In this document: positions 9,600-19,223 of the stretch, piece after piece
Layout: each line of letters opens with the position of its first letter
Position numbering within the stretch: position 1 is the stretch's first letter
Assembly (NCBI GenBank): GCA_963777975.1
Contig: CAVZSO010000002.1
Coordinates: 1-64,000, forward strand
Direction: 5' to 3'
Source: CSP1-4 sp963777975
Lineage (GTDB): Bacteria; Chloroflexota; Limnocylindria; Limnocylindrales; CSP1-4
DNA: 64,000 nucleotides
Translations under genes and position numbers: made by a program
Notes under the pieces: generated by a model
The model's database searches: none
Told to the model about the DNA's origin: nothing
The model's input: the letters and a program-made list of their open reading frames with translations, nothing else

Positions 9600-11427
9600 G
9601 GTTTATAGCGTTACCAATGCAGGCGCCGTAGTAATGAACGTTTTTTCCACTGGTGCCCCTGCATGCGTTGCAGGATACTATCCAACATCTGGATTGCCTT
9701 GATGATGTGCGGCCCTTTGTTGAGCATGACGCATTCGGCCCGCTCTCCCATCGCGGCATCAGTAACTTCGGCGCGACTCGGCCTGCCGGTTTTGACCAAC
9801 CCCTCCAGAACCTGAGTAGCCCAAATTACGGGAGGTGCGCGGCCTCGGCCAGCCATAAAATTTCCTCTTGCAAGCTCCGGCCAGTCGTTCGTAACCACAT
9901 TCCACGGCAAGATCGCCACGCGCGATCATGACCCCAGCGACCGGTGAGCCGAGGAGAGAAAATATCAGCTCCGGCAATTGCTCGAAAGCGGTACGTGTCT
10001 CAATCTTGATTATGATTCCCAGCTTTTTGGTATCAAGCCGTTTCAGCTGTTGCTGCAACAATGCGATATCCGCCGGCTTTCGCACGAAGGAAAGTCCGAC
10101 CATATCCGCATGACGGGCAACAAATTCCAGATCGATGATGTCCTGGGCTGTCAGGCCATCCAGATCAAGATCGCTATCCGGCAGATTGATGCCTTTGTCG
10201 GCCAGCAGCTTTTCTCCGCAATCACGAGCCTGGGTGATCTCGACCCGAATCTCGCCAGCGTTGACATCGCGAATTACTCCGCCGATACGTCCGTCATCGA
10301 TGAGAATCCGCTCGCCTGGACCAACACCCGCGAGACTTCTGGTAGAGAACAAGCAATACTGGCGGCACGTAAAACATCCGACCGCCATCATCGAACTGGG
10401 CGGGGCGCCCTGGAATCGGTTACGCGTTATAATGAGGTTGTCGCCACGATAAAGCCGGACAATTCCCGCCATGTGGGGAACGCCCCGATCTCTTCCTCGG
10501 TGTGGTGGTATTCCCGTGCTGCCCCAGAGCCCGGTGCTCGCAACAGGTCAAGCGGCAGGCCAGGCTTGACGTATGCGGTCTGGGGCTTCCCGCAACCAAA
10601 GCTCGCCTGCCGAATGATCTGTACGCTGGCGCAACTGACCCAGCGTCGGTGAATTCAATATTGTCGCCTGCCGTTACCTGCGCCAGCCAGTTTCCCTTGA
10701 CTGGAATGCAAGCATCAGCTTCGACACAGGAAGCGGCTTGGTCTTCGCAGATAGCCAGACGCGAGCAGGCCGGAGCACTTCGCCGTACGCGTCGCGTTTC
10801 GGACGCCATTTGAGTACGGCGTGCCCAGACGCCATTTCGCCAGCACGTAGTTTAGGACCACCCAAATCCATCAGGATGCGGCACTGACGCCCCGTTTCAC
10901 GACGCGCCCGCTCGATCTGTCGGAGCAAAAGCGCATCCAAACGCTCATGTCGTCGTGCGCGCAATTGATACGCGCGCAGTCCATCCCTTGCAGGATCATT
11001 TTTTTGATCAGGGAATAGTCGTCCGCCGCCTCGCCGGGCAATGTGACCAGAATGCGAACGCGCCTCTGTGCCGGAGGTTTGCCAGAAGGTTATAAGTGTT
11101 GGCTTCCAGCGGCGGGGGTCCCGTTGCCGGAGAATCGGCGAGGGAGAAGTGGAATTGCGATGACTGCTTACCCAAAACACACTCCAACAGTGTGATGATG
11201 GCGTCCAGATCGTGAGGACATGGGGACTCGGCATGTCCCAGGGATGAGTATCCAGCCGCCGCGAGTTTTTCCTGCAAGGGACGTATATCGCGCCGCCGCA
11301 AGCCCAAATAATGAATCAGATCGGCGGCGCTGGGCCGATGGCGCGCCGCCACCTTCTCCAATATCTCGGCGGATTCGCTTTCCAAGGTCATAAGGTCCTG
11401 TCGCAGGGCCGTTAAGTCCCGCAACAA
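9600..11427 (-). CDS. Pyruvate kinase, long form with N-terminal extension (frameshifted)
   Basis: Starts at 11427 with a helical 110-130 residue extension (LRDLTALRQDLMTLESE) not present in standard pyruvate kinase. The family core follows: CRILMDLGGPKLRAG, then a B-domain-like piece GPGERILIDDGRIGGVI, then IIIKIETRTAFEQLPEL, MIARGDLAVECGYERLA and a WATQVLEGLVKTGRPSRAE segment ending GPHIIKAIQML. These carry the substrate, Mg and K sites. About four indels split the gene. Length compiled across frames is near 600 residues against about 470 for the usual enzyme. Nearby genes give no pathway context. Confidence 0.8.
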
Positions 11428-11429
11428 AT

Positions 11430-12440
11430 CCGCGTAAGAATTTTTTTTGCTACGCTTGGATGAAGAGGTTTGCCGGTCTGGCGGGACGGATTCATGCTAG
11501 CTATCCATAGGGGTCTGGAATATTGTCATTTTATTGTTGCAGAGATATGACAATAAACCCGCCCGTCAACGTCGTTTTTTCTAATTGATCATTATAAGAA
11601 TTGGAGCCTTATCCAGACAGTGTTCGGTATGGCCCCCAGTTATAGGCGGTCTTTTTTTTCCATCTCTTTAAAGTCTCACCACTGAAGTACTTACCTTTTC
11701 GCCTATAGACCAACCCCAAGCGAATAGCCCGTGGTCGAATTTTCTGCCATAGACTTGAGTAGCGCCCGGCGCCGCCAGTACTCACCTGCCAGACGCGCCA
11801 GAATTCCAGTTACCTCGCGGGATCACTGAGCCGGATCACTGAGGGTGTCCGTTTCTGTTACGGGAATAGGGAAAATTGCTCTTTCCTGTTACTGTTGCAG
11901 GAGCCAGGGGGTTAGCCCTACGGTTACCGCTTTAGGAAGAATCAGGAGATTTGGTCCTGTTATGGTAGCAGGACCGTTTGAAGAGATTGATTGATGCAGT
12001 CGCAGATGCTGATTCTTCTGTGCCGTAGACCATCACCCGCGTACCGTCACCCGCGCGAGTCCTGCATTTGATCTTCCGATTCCGATTACGGAAATTGTAT
12101 CCGTTACCGGTACCGTTACAGCTAGCGGTTTATGTTTCTTATTATCGCTCCCCGGCGGGAAAACACGGTATATCTTCAGTACAAGTTTGCAGAGGGCAGA
12201 GGGCTCGCACTGCATGCGCGGGATTCTGGAACAGGACTGTAGAACGAACAATCGGCCAAAATGTTTTCCAACCTGCCCGACTACGTCATTCTGGAACTGG
12301 ATACCATTGGCGCGCGGCTGCGCTGTAGCTGCGCTGTATGACGATATTCTTTAGTTCCCAACCTCAACATGAGCGGGGCCGGAAACCTGTAAGTCCGCTT
12401 TTATTCGAGAATTCCCAGCCCTGCTTCAGTCCACCAAAAA
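11430..12440. other. About 1 kb without a recognisable gene
   Basis: I see no convincing coding sequence. The stretch contains two related imperfect palindromes, TCCTGTTACTGTTGCAGGA at 11884-11902 and TCCTGTTATGGTAGCAGGA at 11955-11973. There are also several T- and A-runs. Part of it may be the promoter region of the pyruvate kinase gene, which would read leftward from 11427. Confidence 0.4.
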
Positions 12441-12448
12441 GGAGGAGA

Positions 12449-12713
12449 TTATTTTTTCTCTTTGTATGGTTTCTTGTTCATTACTTCCTGATCTTTGTAT
12501 TCGTCTTTCATCCTGCTGACATCGTCGGGTACCTTTTCGCGCATGATTTCGCTGGTTGAGGATGGCTGTTTCCCATAAATTGTCTCCGTCCTTTTTGCTG
12601 GCCCCCGTGCTCGTCGTCGTTTCTTTGCCCTTGTCATGCGATTCAGCGGACACGCCGAAGCTACAAACAGCCATAGAGGCGGCGAGAATAACAGTCGAGA
12701 TGAGTTTGTTCAT
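12449..12713 (-). CDS. Small secreted protein, function unknown
   Basis: The ATG at 12713 gives MNKLISTVILAASMAVCSF then GVSAES, a classic Sec signal peptide with an AxA-like cleavage site. The mature part is short, charged and rich in K, D, E and T (HDKGKETTTSTGASKKDG). One indel near 12580 shifts the frame to REKVPDDVSRMKDEY and a lysine-rich end at 12449. About 87 residues in all. No domain recognised. The style resembles small periplasmic proteins of ammonia-oxidising betaproteobacteria, which is an impression only. Confidence 0.6.
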
Positions 12714-12829
12714 TTCAGGCTCCGATGAGCGAAACGACGTGAGAGAACATCGATCGCCCGTTTTGGTGCGTGGTGAGCAGGTCGAATCGTGCGCCGAGCG
12801 GACCTTTCTGGGCCCGTTTCCCACTAGAT

Positions 12830-13390
12830 GTTCATAAACAATACGAATGCTCTTCGATATATTCGGTGCGCTAACGCACCGATCTATGCATTACCGTTAA
12901 TAGGGAAGGGAGCGGAAATTTTTTTTGTCCACGTATCAGATGGTACTGCTGCGCCTGTTTACACGGCAGATGATGGCTGGTCGATGCCCGCGATACGAAG
13001 TGCGACTTGCTTATGCTCGGAAGAGACTTCACGTGAAGTCTCAATAATCGCCTTCAGCGCTAGGGATTCGCGATGTCTTCAACCAGCAGCGGTTACGATT
13101 CGAGAAATATATTCTTTGATCGGTAGAGAGGAGCATTGCGTCTCCCTATGACTGCTCACGTAACGAGACGCCATGGCGCCTCATACTCTGCCAAAAAGGG
13201 TCGCGCCGTGGTGGCTTGAACGAAGTCATCAGACCATTGGATTGCGAGGGAGCGAAGCGTTAGCGGCGAGCGCATGATGGGGTGATTGATGGGGTGATTT
13301 AACGATGTGCTTGGTGCGACAACGTACGGAACAACTCTTGGGCTAGCGTACCATTTTAATACAGCAATTTTGCTGGATTGAAAAGGGTAA
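12830..13390. other. Region without a recognisable gene
   Basis: Short ORFs here show no family features. The stretch holds the 20-bp palindrome at 13023 and a short tandem GATGGGGTGATT repeat near 13274-13300. It probably supplies the upstream region of the repeat protein gene. Confidence 0.35.
13023..13042. promoter_or_regulatory. Perfect 20-bp palindrome
   Basis: GAGACTTCACGTGAAGTCTC is its own reverse complement, centred on CACGTG. It lies in a region where no gene is convincing, so it may be an operator or a dyad of unknown role. No promoter boxes can be assigned. Confidence 0.4.
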
Positions 13391-13395
13391 CGGCT

Positions 13396-13779
13396 ATGAA
13401 AAATACTTCGGCTTTAAAAAATACAACTCGATCGATCCTGATTGCCAAGGTTACGTTCGGGGTTACGGGCATGGGGCATGCTCAAAGCTCCACCGCCAAA
13501 ACCGCCAAAAAAACAGGGCAGCTCCATGTTGAGCCCGGCCGCGCACACATACGGTAAAGATGCAGCACGGGACGATGCAATCTCGCAAGGATCAGGCTCA
13601 CATACGTATGGAAAAGACCAATCGCTGATGATGCGAAGTCGCAAGGTTCGGGATTTCACGCGTATGGAAAAGATTCAACAAGCGATTACTCAATGTCGCA
13701 AGGATCAAGCTCCACGGGACGGTCCACTGGGATGGGATCGAGTTCCTCGCAAGGCTCGAGCACCTCAGGAGGGGATTAA
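13396..13779 (+). CDS. Small secreted repeat protein (SQGSGSHxYGKD repeats)
   Basis: The ATG at 13396 gives MKNTSALKNTTRSILIAKV and a hydrophobic segment ending GMGHAQ, a plausible signal peptide. Across frameshifts the mature part has imperfect repeats of about 15-17 residues built on SQGSGSHTYGKD (HTYGKD twice and HAYGKD once). It ends in a Ser/Gly-rich tail GSSSSQGSSTSGGD, with the stop at 13777-13779. The low-complexity composition suggests an exported structural or surface protein. Function unknown. At least three indels are needed. Confidence 0.55.
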
Positions 13780-14184
13780 CTACGGTCTGTCTCTTTAAGA
13801 TCCGACCAGGTAGGCAGGCCACCGGTAATCCGGTGTTTCCGGTCTGTTGGCGGAAACGCCGGATTGGTTCCAATCTATTGTTGGCGGTGCCAATTTGTAT
13901 TTAAAAGCTTGCCGTTCCCAGTGTCGAGCTGACGAAGCGACGCTGCCTGGTAATGCGATTCCCAGCTATTTTTTATGAAAATAGATGCAGAGGAAGTATA
14001 GCTATCGAAATCCCTCTGCGCCCCGTCCGGCATCAGCTTGACGAGAACTTGTTAAAGTCCGGTTGTAAGCCCACGCATCTCTTCCCCGAACAAATCTTAA
14101 AAATCAATCCGAGCGCTAATGGCGTCGTATACCTTTGAACTGAATGCGGCAGCCTGGTGAATTATTTCTCCCTCTGCCTGATTT

Positions 14185-14427
14185 TTACCCTTCCTGTTTT
14201 GTATAGTTTTTCTCCGATTCTGAATGCATTTTCCCATGCCGCATTACATATGGGATTGCCGAAGATTTTTTTCTTTTCTGCAATATGAGCGGCCAGTCCA
14301 CTTCAGAACTTATCGTGGGTGCCGGAAAAATAGCCCCTACGGTACAGAGTCGATAATCCTGTTCAGCTGCGATGCTGGAGCTCGAAAAGCCTACGAAAAG
14401 AACAGTTGCAATCCACCACATTCTCAT
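14185..14427 (-). CDS. Small exported protein, function unknown
   Basis: The ATG at 14427 opens MRMWWIATVLFVGFSSSSIA then AEQDYR, a clear signal peptide with cleavage expected after SIA. The remaining 60 residues (CTVGAIFPAPTISSEVDW and on) contain one cysteine and end in a K/E-rich tail. The frame is intact for 80 codons. No domain recognised. Confidence 0.55.
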   Translation of the reverse strand: MRMWWIATVLFVGFSSSSIAAEQDYRLCTVGAIFPAPTISSEVDWPLILQKRKKSSAIPYVMRHGKMHSESEKNYTKQEG

Positions 14428-14439
14428 AATATCCCTCAA

Positions 14440-15210
14440 ATTAAGTGTTGATATTAGGCGGACACACCCGCCAGCGTACCGGCCATTCACGCCACGGCGT
14501 CTCAGTTCTACCAAATTCCCGTAGTTCATTTCATCCTGCTGCTTTGGGGCGATTCCAGCATATTGCCCTGAAACTGTGGTACGGGTATCCGGTAGCACCG
14601 CAGTTTTCAATCTTGCGCTCGCAGCCTTGAAAACAGGAATCGTTATATGAAACGCCGCAACCATATTGACGGAGCAGACCATCCTTCCCGATGGTTATCT
14701 CCGTATTGCCTGCCGGACCCTTCCGTTGGCCCGCCGCCGAATAAACGAATTATTCAAATCTTTCTGCGATATTTCCCGCGTCCGCGTTCCCTGACGGGTG
14801 TTTACATCGCTGTTTGTTAAAAAGCCCCCATTTTTCGAGCATAAGATGGACCTACAGTTGAACAAACCGAGATCCGGAAAATCCGGATAAGTTTCGCCGG
14901 TAAAAGGGGCTTCGCGGACGGACCCCATGGCGGAGGCAGGGTAGCACGGGTCCGAATGAGCCCAAGGGAACGGACGAAAAAAATGACCTTGAATGTTTTC
15001 AGCAAACCCACCGGGCTGAAGGCCATCTGATCAGGAATCGCCGCTGCCGACACAAGCCTATGCTCGGACCTACGTGGCATTTGGTCGACCGCTTTTGGTC
15101 GAGCCTCGGGTCATGCCCGCCCTTTCAATACTCGCTACGCAGATACTATCGGAGGCTTCGTTACTGCCCGTACCGCACGGCCTGATTTATTTGGCTGCTG
15201 CGACAAGAAA
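14440..15210. other. Region without a recognisable gene
   Basis: Several short ORFs exist on both strands but none shows a conserved motif or a convincing start. Nothing else is supported here. Confidence 0.35.
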
Positions 15211-15212
15211 AC

Positions 15213-15240
15213 GGCGGAATAACCGTTAACTGAATGTGAT
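15213..15240. other. Suspected chimeric junction C/D
   Basis: GGAATAACCGTTAACTGAAT aligns with the adapter complement GCAATACGTAACTGAACGAA with a few gaps. GC content rises abruptly immediately to the right. Weak on its own. Confidence 0.4.
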
Positions 15241-15244
15241 CGGC

Positions 15245-15850
15245 TGTTGAGTGGTTCGGTTCGGTGATTCGCCCCCGGCCGCCGTCTACGTTCACGGGTC
15301 TTCGTGCCGGGTGTTGGTGGTGTTGTTCGTCGAGGCGGTCCTGCCAGTGGTCAGGTAGCTGGAGTCGGGTCATGTTGGACATGCCGATGACGAACCCGTT
15401 GTCGATCCGGTTGCGGTGCTGGACGACGAGCCAGCCGAGCCGTTTGGCCTTCGCGCAAACGTGGTGGCAGACGGTCGACTCGGCAAGGTCCAGCTTCTCG
15501 GCGATCGTGGCCTGCGAGATCGACGTCGGTCAGGCGGTCGTCGGAGGCTCGGGCGAACAGGAGGAGGACGTCGCCTGTGGTGCGGTGCAGCTCCCGCTGG
15601 GCGACGGCGTCGGACGCATCGGTAGAACCGTTGCTGAGCGAGCTTGTCGAAGCGAGCGTGGCGGGTGCGGCGCCCACTGCCTTCGTAGATCGGCGGCCAC
15701 ATGCCGTTGCGGTTCGCGGAGCGCTGGGTGCGGTCCGACGTCGCCGGGACAGCTTGGGACGCGTTGCGCGGCGCGCTGGCCAGCCCGGTCTGCCGTGACG
15801 GTGACGGCAGGGCGGACTGCGGTGCGTGTGGACCGGGTCCACGGGTTGGG
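15245..15850 (-). CDS. Winged helix-turn-helix protein fragment
   Basis: Across frameshifts the minus strand reads TTGDVLLLFARASDD, then ATIAEKLDLAESTVCHHV then AKRLGWLVV then NRIDNGFVIGM. This is the pattern of a helix-turn-helix followed by a wing, as in MarR/GntR-like or replication-initiator DNA-binding domains. Both ends are lost in frameshifts or at the joins on either side. Function cannot be assigned. Confidence 0.45.
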
Positions 15851-15856
15851 TTCGGG

Positions 15857-15934
15857 AGCAAGACACGTAACTGAACGAGTTACTAGGTAGTAGGCGTGGC
15901 CCTAATAAAAAAAAAAAAAAAAAAACGTATTGCT
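15857..15934. other. Adapter-bearing chimeric junction D/E
   Basis: The left part contains ACGTAACTGAACGA, a 14-base exact match to the nanopore ligation adapter complement, preceded by AGCAAGAC. A run of about 19 A follows, and then ACGTATTGCT, a 10-base exact match to the adapter end on the other strand. This is the clearest join in the window. Confidence 0.85.
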
Positions 15935-16071
15935 GAGATGCGCCATCTATGCTAATATCGCTTTTCCATGATTCTTCCGGCACCCGGATCTTGCCCTGAC
16001 GACATCGCTGCCGGTGTCTGCCGGTGGCTAGTGGGGAACGCGACCAGCTCCAGGCCGCGGTCGAGGAACTA

Positions 16072-17274
16072 AACCAAAGTCAGGCCGAGACCCGGAGTTT
16101 TGCCTCGAACTCCGGGTCGAGTTCAAAGACGGGCCAGAGGCGATCGACGACGGCGATGGGGTCGGTGTTGATGGCGGCGATGAACTTCTGGCAGGCGGCG
16201 GTCAGTTCGGCGACGCTTGCGTGGCAGTGGCCGCGCGTGACCTCCTGGCGCATCCAGTCCCACAGCCGCTCGATCGGGTTGAGGTCCGGGCTGTAGCCGG
16301 GCAGGTAGATCAGTTCGATCCCCAGCCTCGCCGCCTCCGCCTTGACCATCTTGGCCGTGTGGCACGGCGCGTTGTCCCAGATCACCACCAGCCGCCCCGC
16401 CTTGCCCGCGCGCCACCGCTTCAGCTCCCGCAGGAACTTGACCGTCCGCTCGCCGTCGCACCAGCCGTCCTCCCACAGCAGGCACTCGCCGTTGCTGAAG
16501 TCGTACGCCCCGTAGCAGTTCAGCCGCTCCGACAGCTTGGCGCAGCCGCTCTTGCGCCAGATCCGCTTGCCGATCCGCCCCCAGGCGTAGCCCAGGTCCA
16601 TGTCCCGGTGGAAGTGGGCCTCGTCGACGTAGACCAGGATGATCTCCCCGCTGCAGACCCCCTCGTAGAGCTTCGCCAGCTGCTCGACGTGGGCGGCCCT
16701 CTTGTCGGGGTTGGCCTTGCCCAGCAGCTTCTTGATCTTCTTGAAGGACAGCCTGGCCCGCTTCAGGACGCGGCGGATGGTGTTGCGGCTGGCGCGCAGG
16801 CCGAAGGTCTCTAGCAGGTACGCCGGAGCTTCTTGACGGTCCAGAGGTGGCCGGGCAGGCCGTGGTCGATCGGCTCGCTGTTCTCGACGGTGTCGACGAG
16901 TCGTTCTACCTGGTCGGGCGCAAAAGGGGGCGCTGCCGCCGGTGCTGGCGGTAGGTCAGGGCGTCGGGGCCCGCGTCGTTGTAGAGGTGGACCCAGGCCA
17001 GGACGGTCTCGTCGTGGCGGCCGATGTGGGCGGCGCAGGTGGTGGCGTTGAACTGCCCGGAGGCGATCAGGTACAGGGCCTGGAAGCGCTCGCGGGTGCG
17101 CCGGTGCGGCGCGGCCAGCGAGGCGGCGCGCAAATCTTCGACGCTCTGGCCCCACCGGGCCAGGTCTACACGGACCATCACTCCGCTCCACCGTCGTTGC
17201 TTGGCCGGGCGATCCTTCCTATTTTATCCCGCCACCCTACGACGGAAACTCCGGGTCTCGGCCTGACTTCGGTT
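16072..17274 (-). mobile_element. IS630-family insertion sequence, complete, 1203 bp
   Basis: The element is bounded by 29-bp terminal inverted repeats at 16072-16100 and 17246-17274, identical except for one base. The ends begin AACCAAAGTCAGGCCGAG and finish CGGCCTGACTTCGGTT. Both sides are flanked by TA (16070-16071 and 17275-17276), the expected target duplication of IS630/Tc1 elements. It carries a single transposase gene. The left flank reads GERDQLQAAVEEL, which suggests the element landed in or beside a host gene. Confidence 0.9.
16080..17181 (-). CDS. IS630-family transposase (frameshifted)
   Basis: The N-terminal piece from the ATG at 17181 (MMVRVDLARWGQSVEDLRAA) contains the helix-turn-helix region ATTCAAHIGRHDETVLAWV. 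Frameshifts near 16900 and 16800 follow. The DDE catalytic domain then shows LVYVDEAHFHRD (first D), RLVVIWDNAPCHTA (second D) and DLNPIERLWDWM (E), all three acidic residues present. The stop lies inside the terminal repeat at 16080. Full length would be about 365 residues, normal for the family. Whether the frameshifts are real or read errors cannot be told. Confidence 0.9.
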
Positions 17275-17429
17275 TAGACCTGCGCCCCTCTCGCCTCCCC
17301 GGCCGTCGATCCGGCCCGAGGATCGCGCGCGTTCTGGGAACGTTGCCGGACGGTTACGGGGATCGACCCCGGATTACGCCGGGCCGGGCCCAACGCCGTC
17401 CTCCGGGAACTGATCGACGGGTTCACGGA

Positions 17430-18088
17430 TCAATGGAAACGTGACTCACCGGAACCGCGCCACGCCGGCCAAATCGACGTGGAACTGCCCCTTGGCTGAG
17501 CGGGGCGCTTGCGTGTTCGGTAACCCGAACATGATCGACTCGCTGTTCACGCCGGAGGTGTGCGTGCTGCACGCGACGCGGGTCGGGGCACCTGGTGCGC
17601 GAGAACCGCAAGCTGTTCCTCCACCAGGGCGTGTGCGACCGGTTCAAGGGCTACGCCTACGCCCAGGTCCACAAGATGCAGACGAAGGAGCCGCAGCCGG
17701 GCAGCAAGCGGGCGGCCTGCGCGAGAAGTACGGCTTCGACGTGAAGTTCGCCTACCACGTCGTCCGCCTGCTCGACGAGGCGGAGCAGTTGCTGCTGGAG
17801 GGCGACCTCGACCTGCAGCGCAACCGCGAGATGCTCAAGTCGATCCGCCGCGGCGAGTGGACGCAGGAGCAGGTGCTCGACTACTTCGAGAAGAAGCGCA
17901 TCGACCTGGAGACGGCGAAGACGAAGAGCGTCCTGCCGCCGGCGCCGGACGAGCGGGCCATCCGCGACCTGCTGCTGCGCTGCCTGGAGACGCACTACGG
18001 CTCGCTGGACGGCTGCGTCCGCGTGCCGGGCCGCGCGGAAGACCTGCTGCGCCGCATCAAGGAGATGATCGACGCCAGCGGCGTGTGA
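17430..18088 (+). CDS. RlaP/YcgL-type predicted nucleotidyltransferase, N-terminus missing
   Basis: From about 17530 the protein reads SLFTPEVCVLHATRVGH, then NRKLFL, KGYAYAQVHKMQ, EKYGFDVKFAYHVVRLLDEA and LKSIRRGEWTQEQVLDYF. It continues in one frame to a stop at 18086-18088. These are the middle and C-terminal parts of the RNA-ligase-associated nucleotidyltransferase family (DNA polymerase beta superfamily). The catalytic GSxxxG...DxD portion should precede it and is not readable. The IS630 ends at 17274 just upstream, so the 5' part may have been displaced or lost. Target unknown. Confidence 0.6.
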
Positions 18089-18256
18089 GGAGAGGGGAAC
18101 GGACCGCAGTGCCGCAAAGGCCGCAAAGATCAGAGGAGGGGAGACAGGGTCGCTGCTGAACCGCTCGCTCATTCTCGCTCTCCTCCAACCCCTGCCCGGT
18201 TCGTTTCAGGGCGGAGGTGGGTGTGTGAGCGACTGTGTCGGGCGTCAAGGGCGAAA

Positions 18257-19223
18257 TCATGATTTCAGGCGGTCGGCGCCAGGTTGCGGGTCCCAGGGCC
18301 GGCCGTCCCGGAGGACGGCGTTGGCGATCACCAGCAGCTTGCGGGCGACCGCCGTCAGGATCACCTTGGCCTTCTTCCCGGCCGCCAGCCGGTCCGGAAC
18401 GCCTTCAGCGCCGGGTTGTGCCGCACCGCCGACAGCGCCGCCAGGTACAGCACCGCACGCACCTCCGCCCGCCCGCCCCGGACGTGCCGGCCGCCGCGCC
18501 GGCTGCCGCTGTCGTCGGCGAACGGGGCCAGCCCGACCAGGGCCGCCGCCTGCCGCCCGTCGAGCGCGCCCCAGCTCCGGCAGGGCCGCCAGCAGCGTCC
18601 GGCTGGCCACCGGCCCGAGCCCGGGGATGCTCCGCAGCAGCTCGTCCTTCTCCCGCCACGCCGGGCTCGCCTTGACCGCCTCGGCCAGGCGCCGGTCGGC
18701 GTCGGCCACCTCGGCCTCCAGCCAGGCGCAGGTGCGCCTCCAGGCCGGCCCGCACCGCCGGCGTCGGCGCAGGTGCCCAGGCGGTTGGACTCCATCGTCC
18801 GCATCTCCAGCAGCTGCTGGCGGCGGGACAGCAGGGCGTCCAGCGCCCGGACCTCGGCCGCGGGCAGCGGCCGCGGCTCGGGGCGGACGGCCTCGGCGAA
18901 GTGGGCCAGGACCTCGGCGTCGATCGCGGTCGGTCTTGGCCAGCCGGCCGGTCGCCTTGGCGAAGTCGCGGGCCTGGCGGGGGTTGACGCGGCGACCGGG
19001 ATGCCGGCGACCTGCAGGGCGGCGACGGCCGGGGCAGCTCGAAGCCGCCGGTGGCCTCGAGGACGACCAGGGCCGGGGCGCAGCGGGCGCGAGCCGGGCG
19101 ACCAGGGCGGCGATGCCGGCCGGGTCGTTGGCGACGGCGGAAGGCCGGCCGGCCGGGCCGGCGGCGACGTCGAGGTGGGCCTTGGAGACGTCGATGCCGA
19201 CGAAGAGTCTCTTGGTTGCTCAT
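18257..19223 (-). CDS. IS110-family transposase (frameshifted)
   Basis: The ATG at 19221-19223 gives MSNQETL and then, across frames, a DEDD-type N-terminal domain piece with ALVVLEATGGFELP. The C-terminal Transposase_20 domain is clear: RSIPGLGPVASRTLLAALP, QAAALVGLAPFADDSG and AKVILTAVARKLLVIANAV. The helix-hairpin-helix-like GLGPVAS segment and the serine region support IS110. No terminal inverted repeats are seen, which is normal for this family. The start codon directly abuts the left end of the neighbouring ISAzo13 element. Confidence 0.85.

Noticed and set aside
12033..12251. Minus-strand ORF of 72 codons in the gene-poor stretch
   Set aside because: No signal peptide, no motif, no ribosome-binding site and unusual composition; treated as noise.
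15264..15890. Long plus-strand open frame of 208 codons
   Set aside because: It is rich in Arg, Trp, Ser and Cys, has no family motif, and lies opposite the helix-turn-helix coding sequence; a GC-rich shadow frame.
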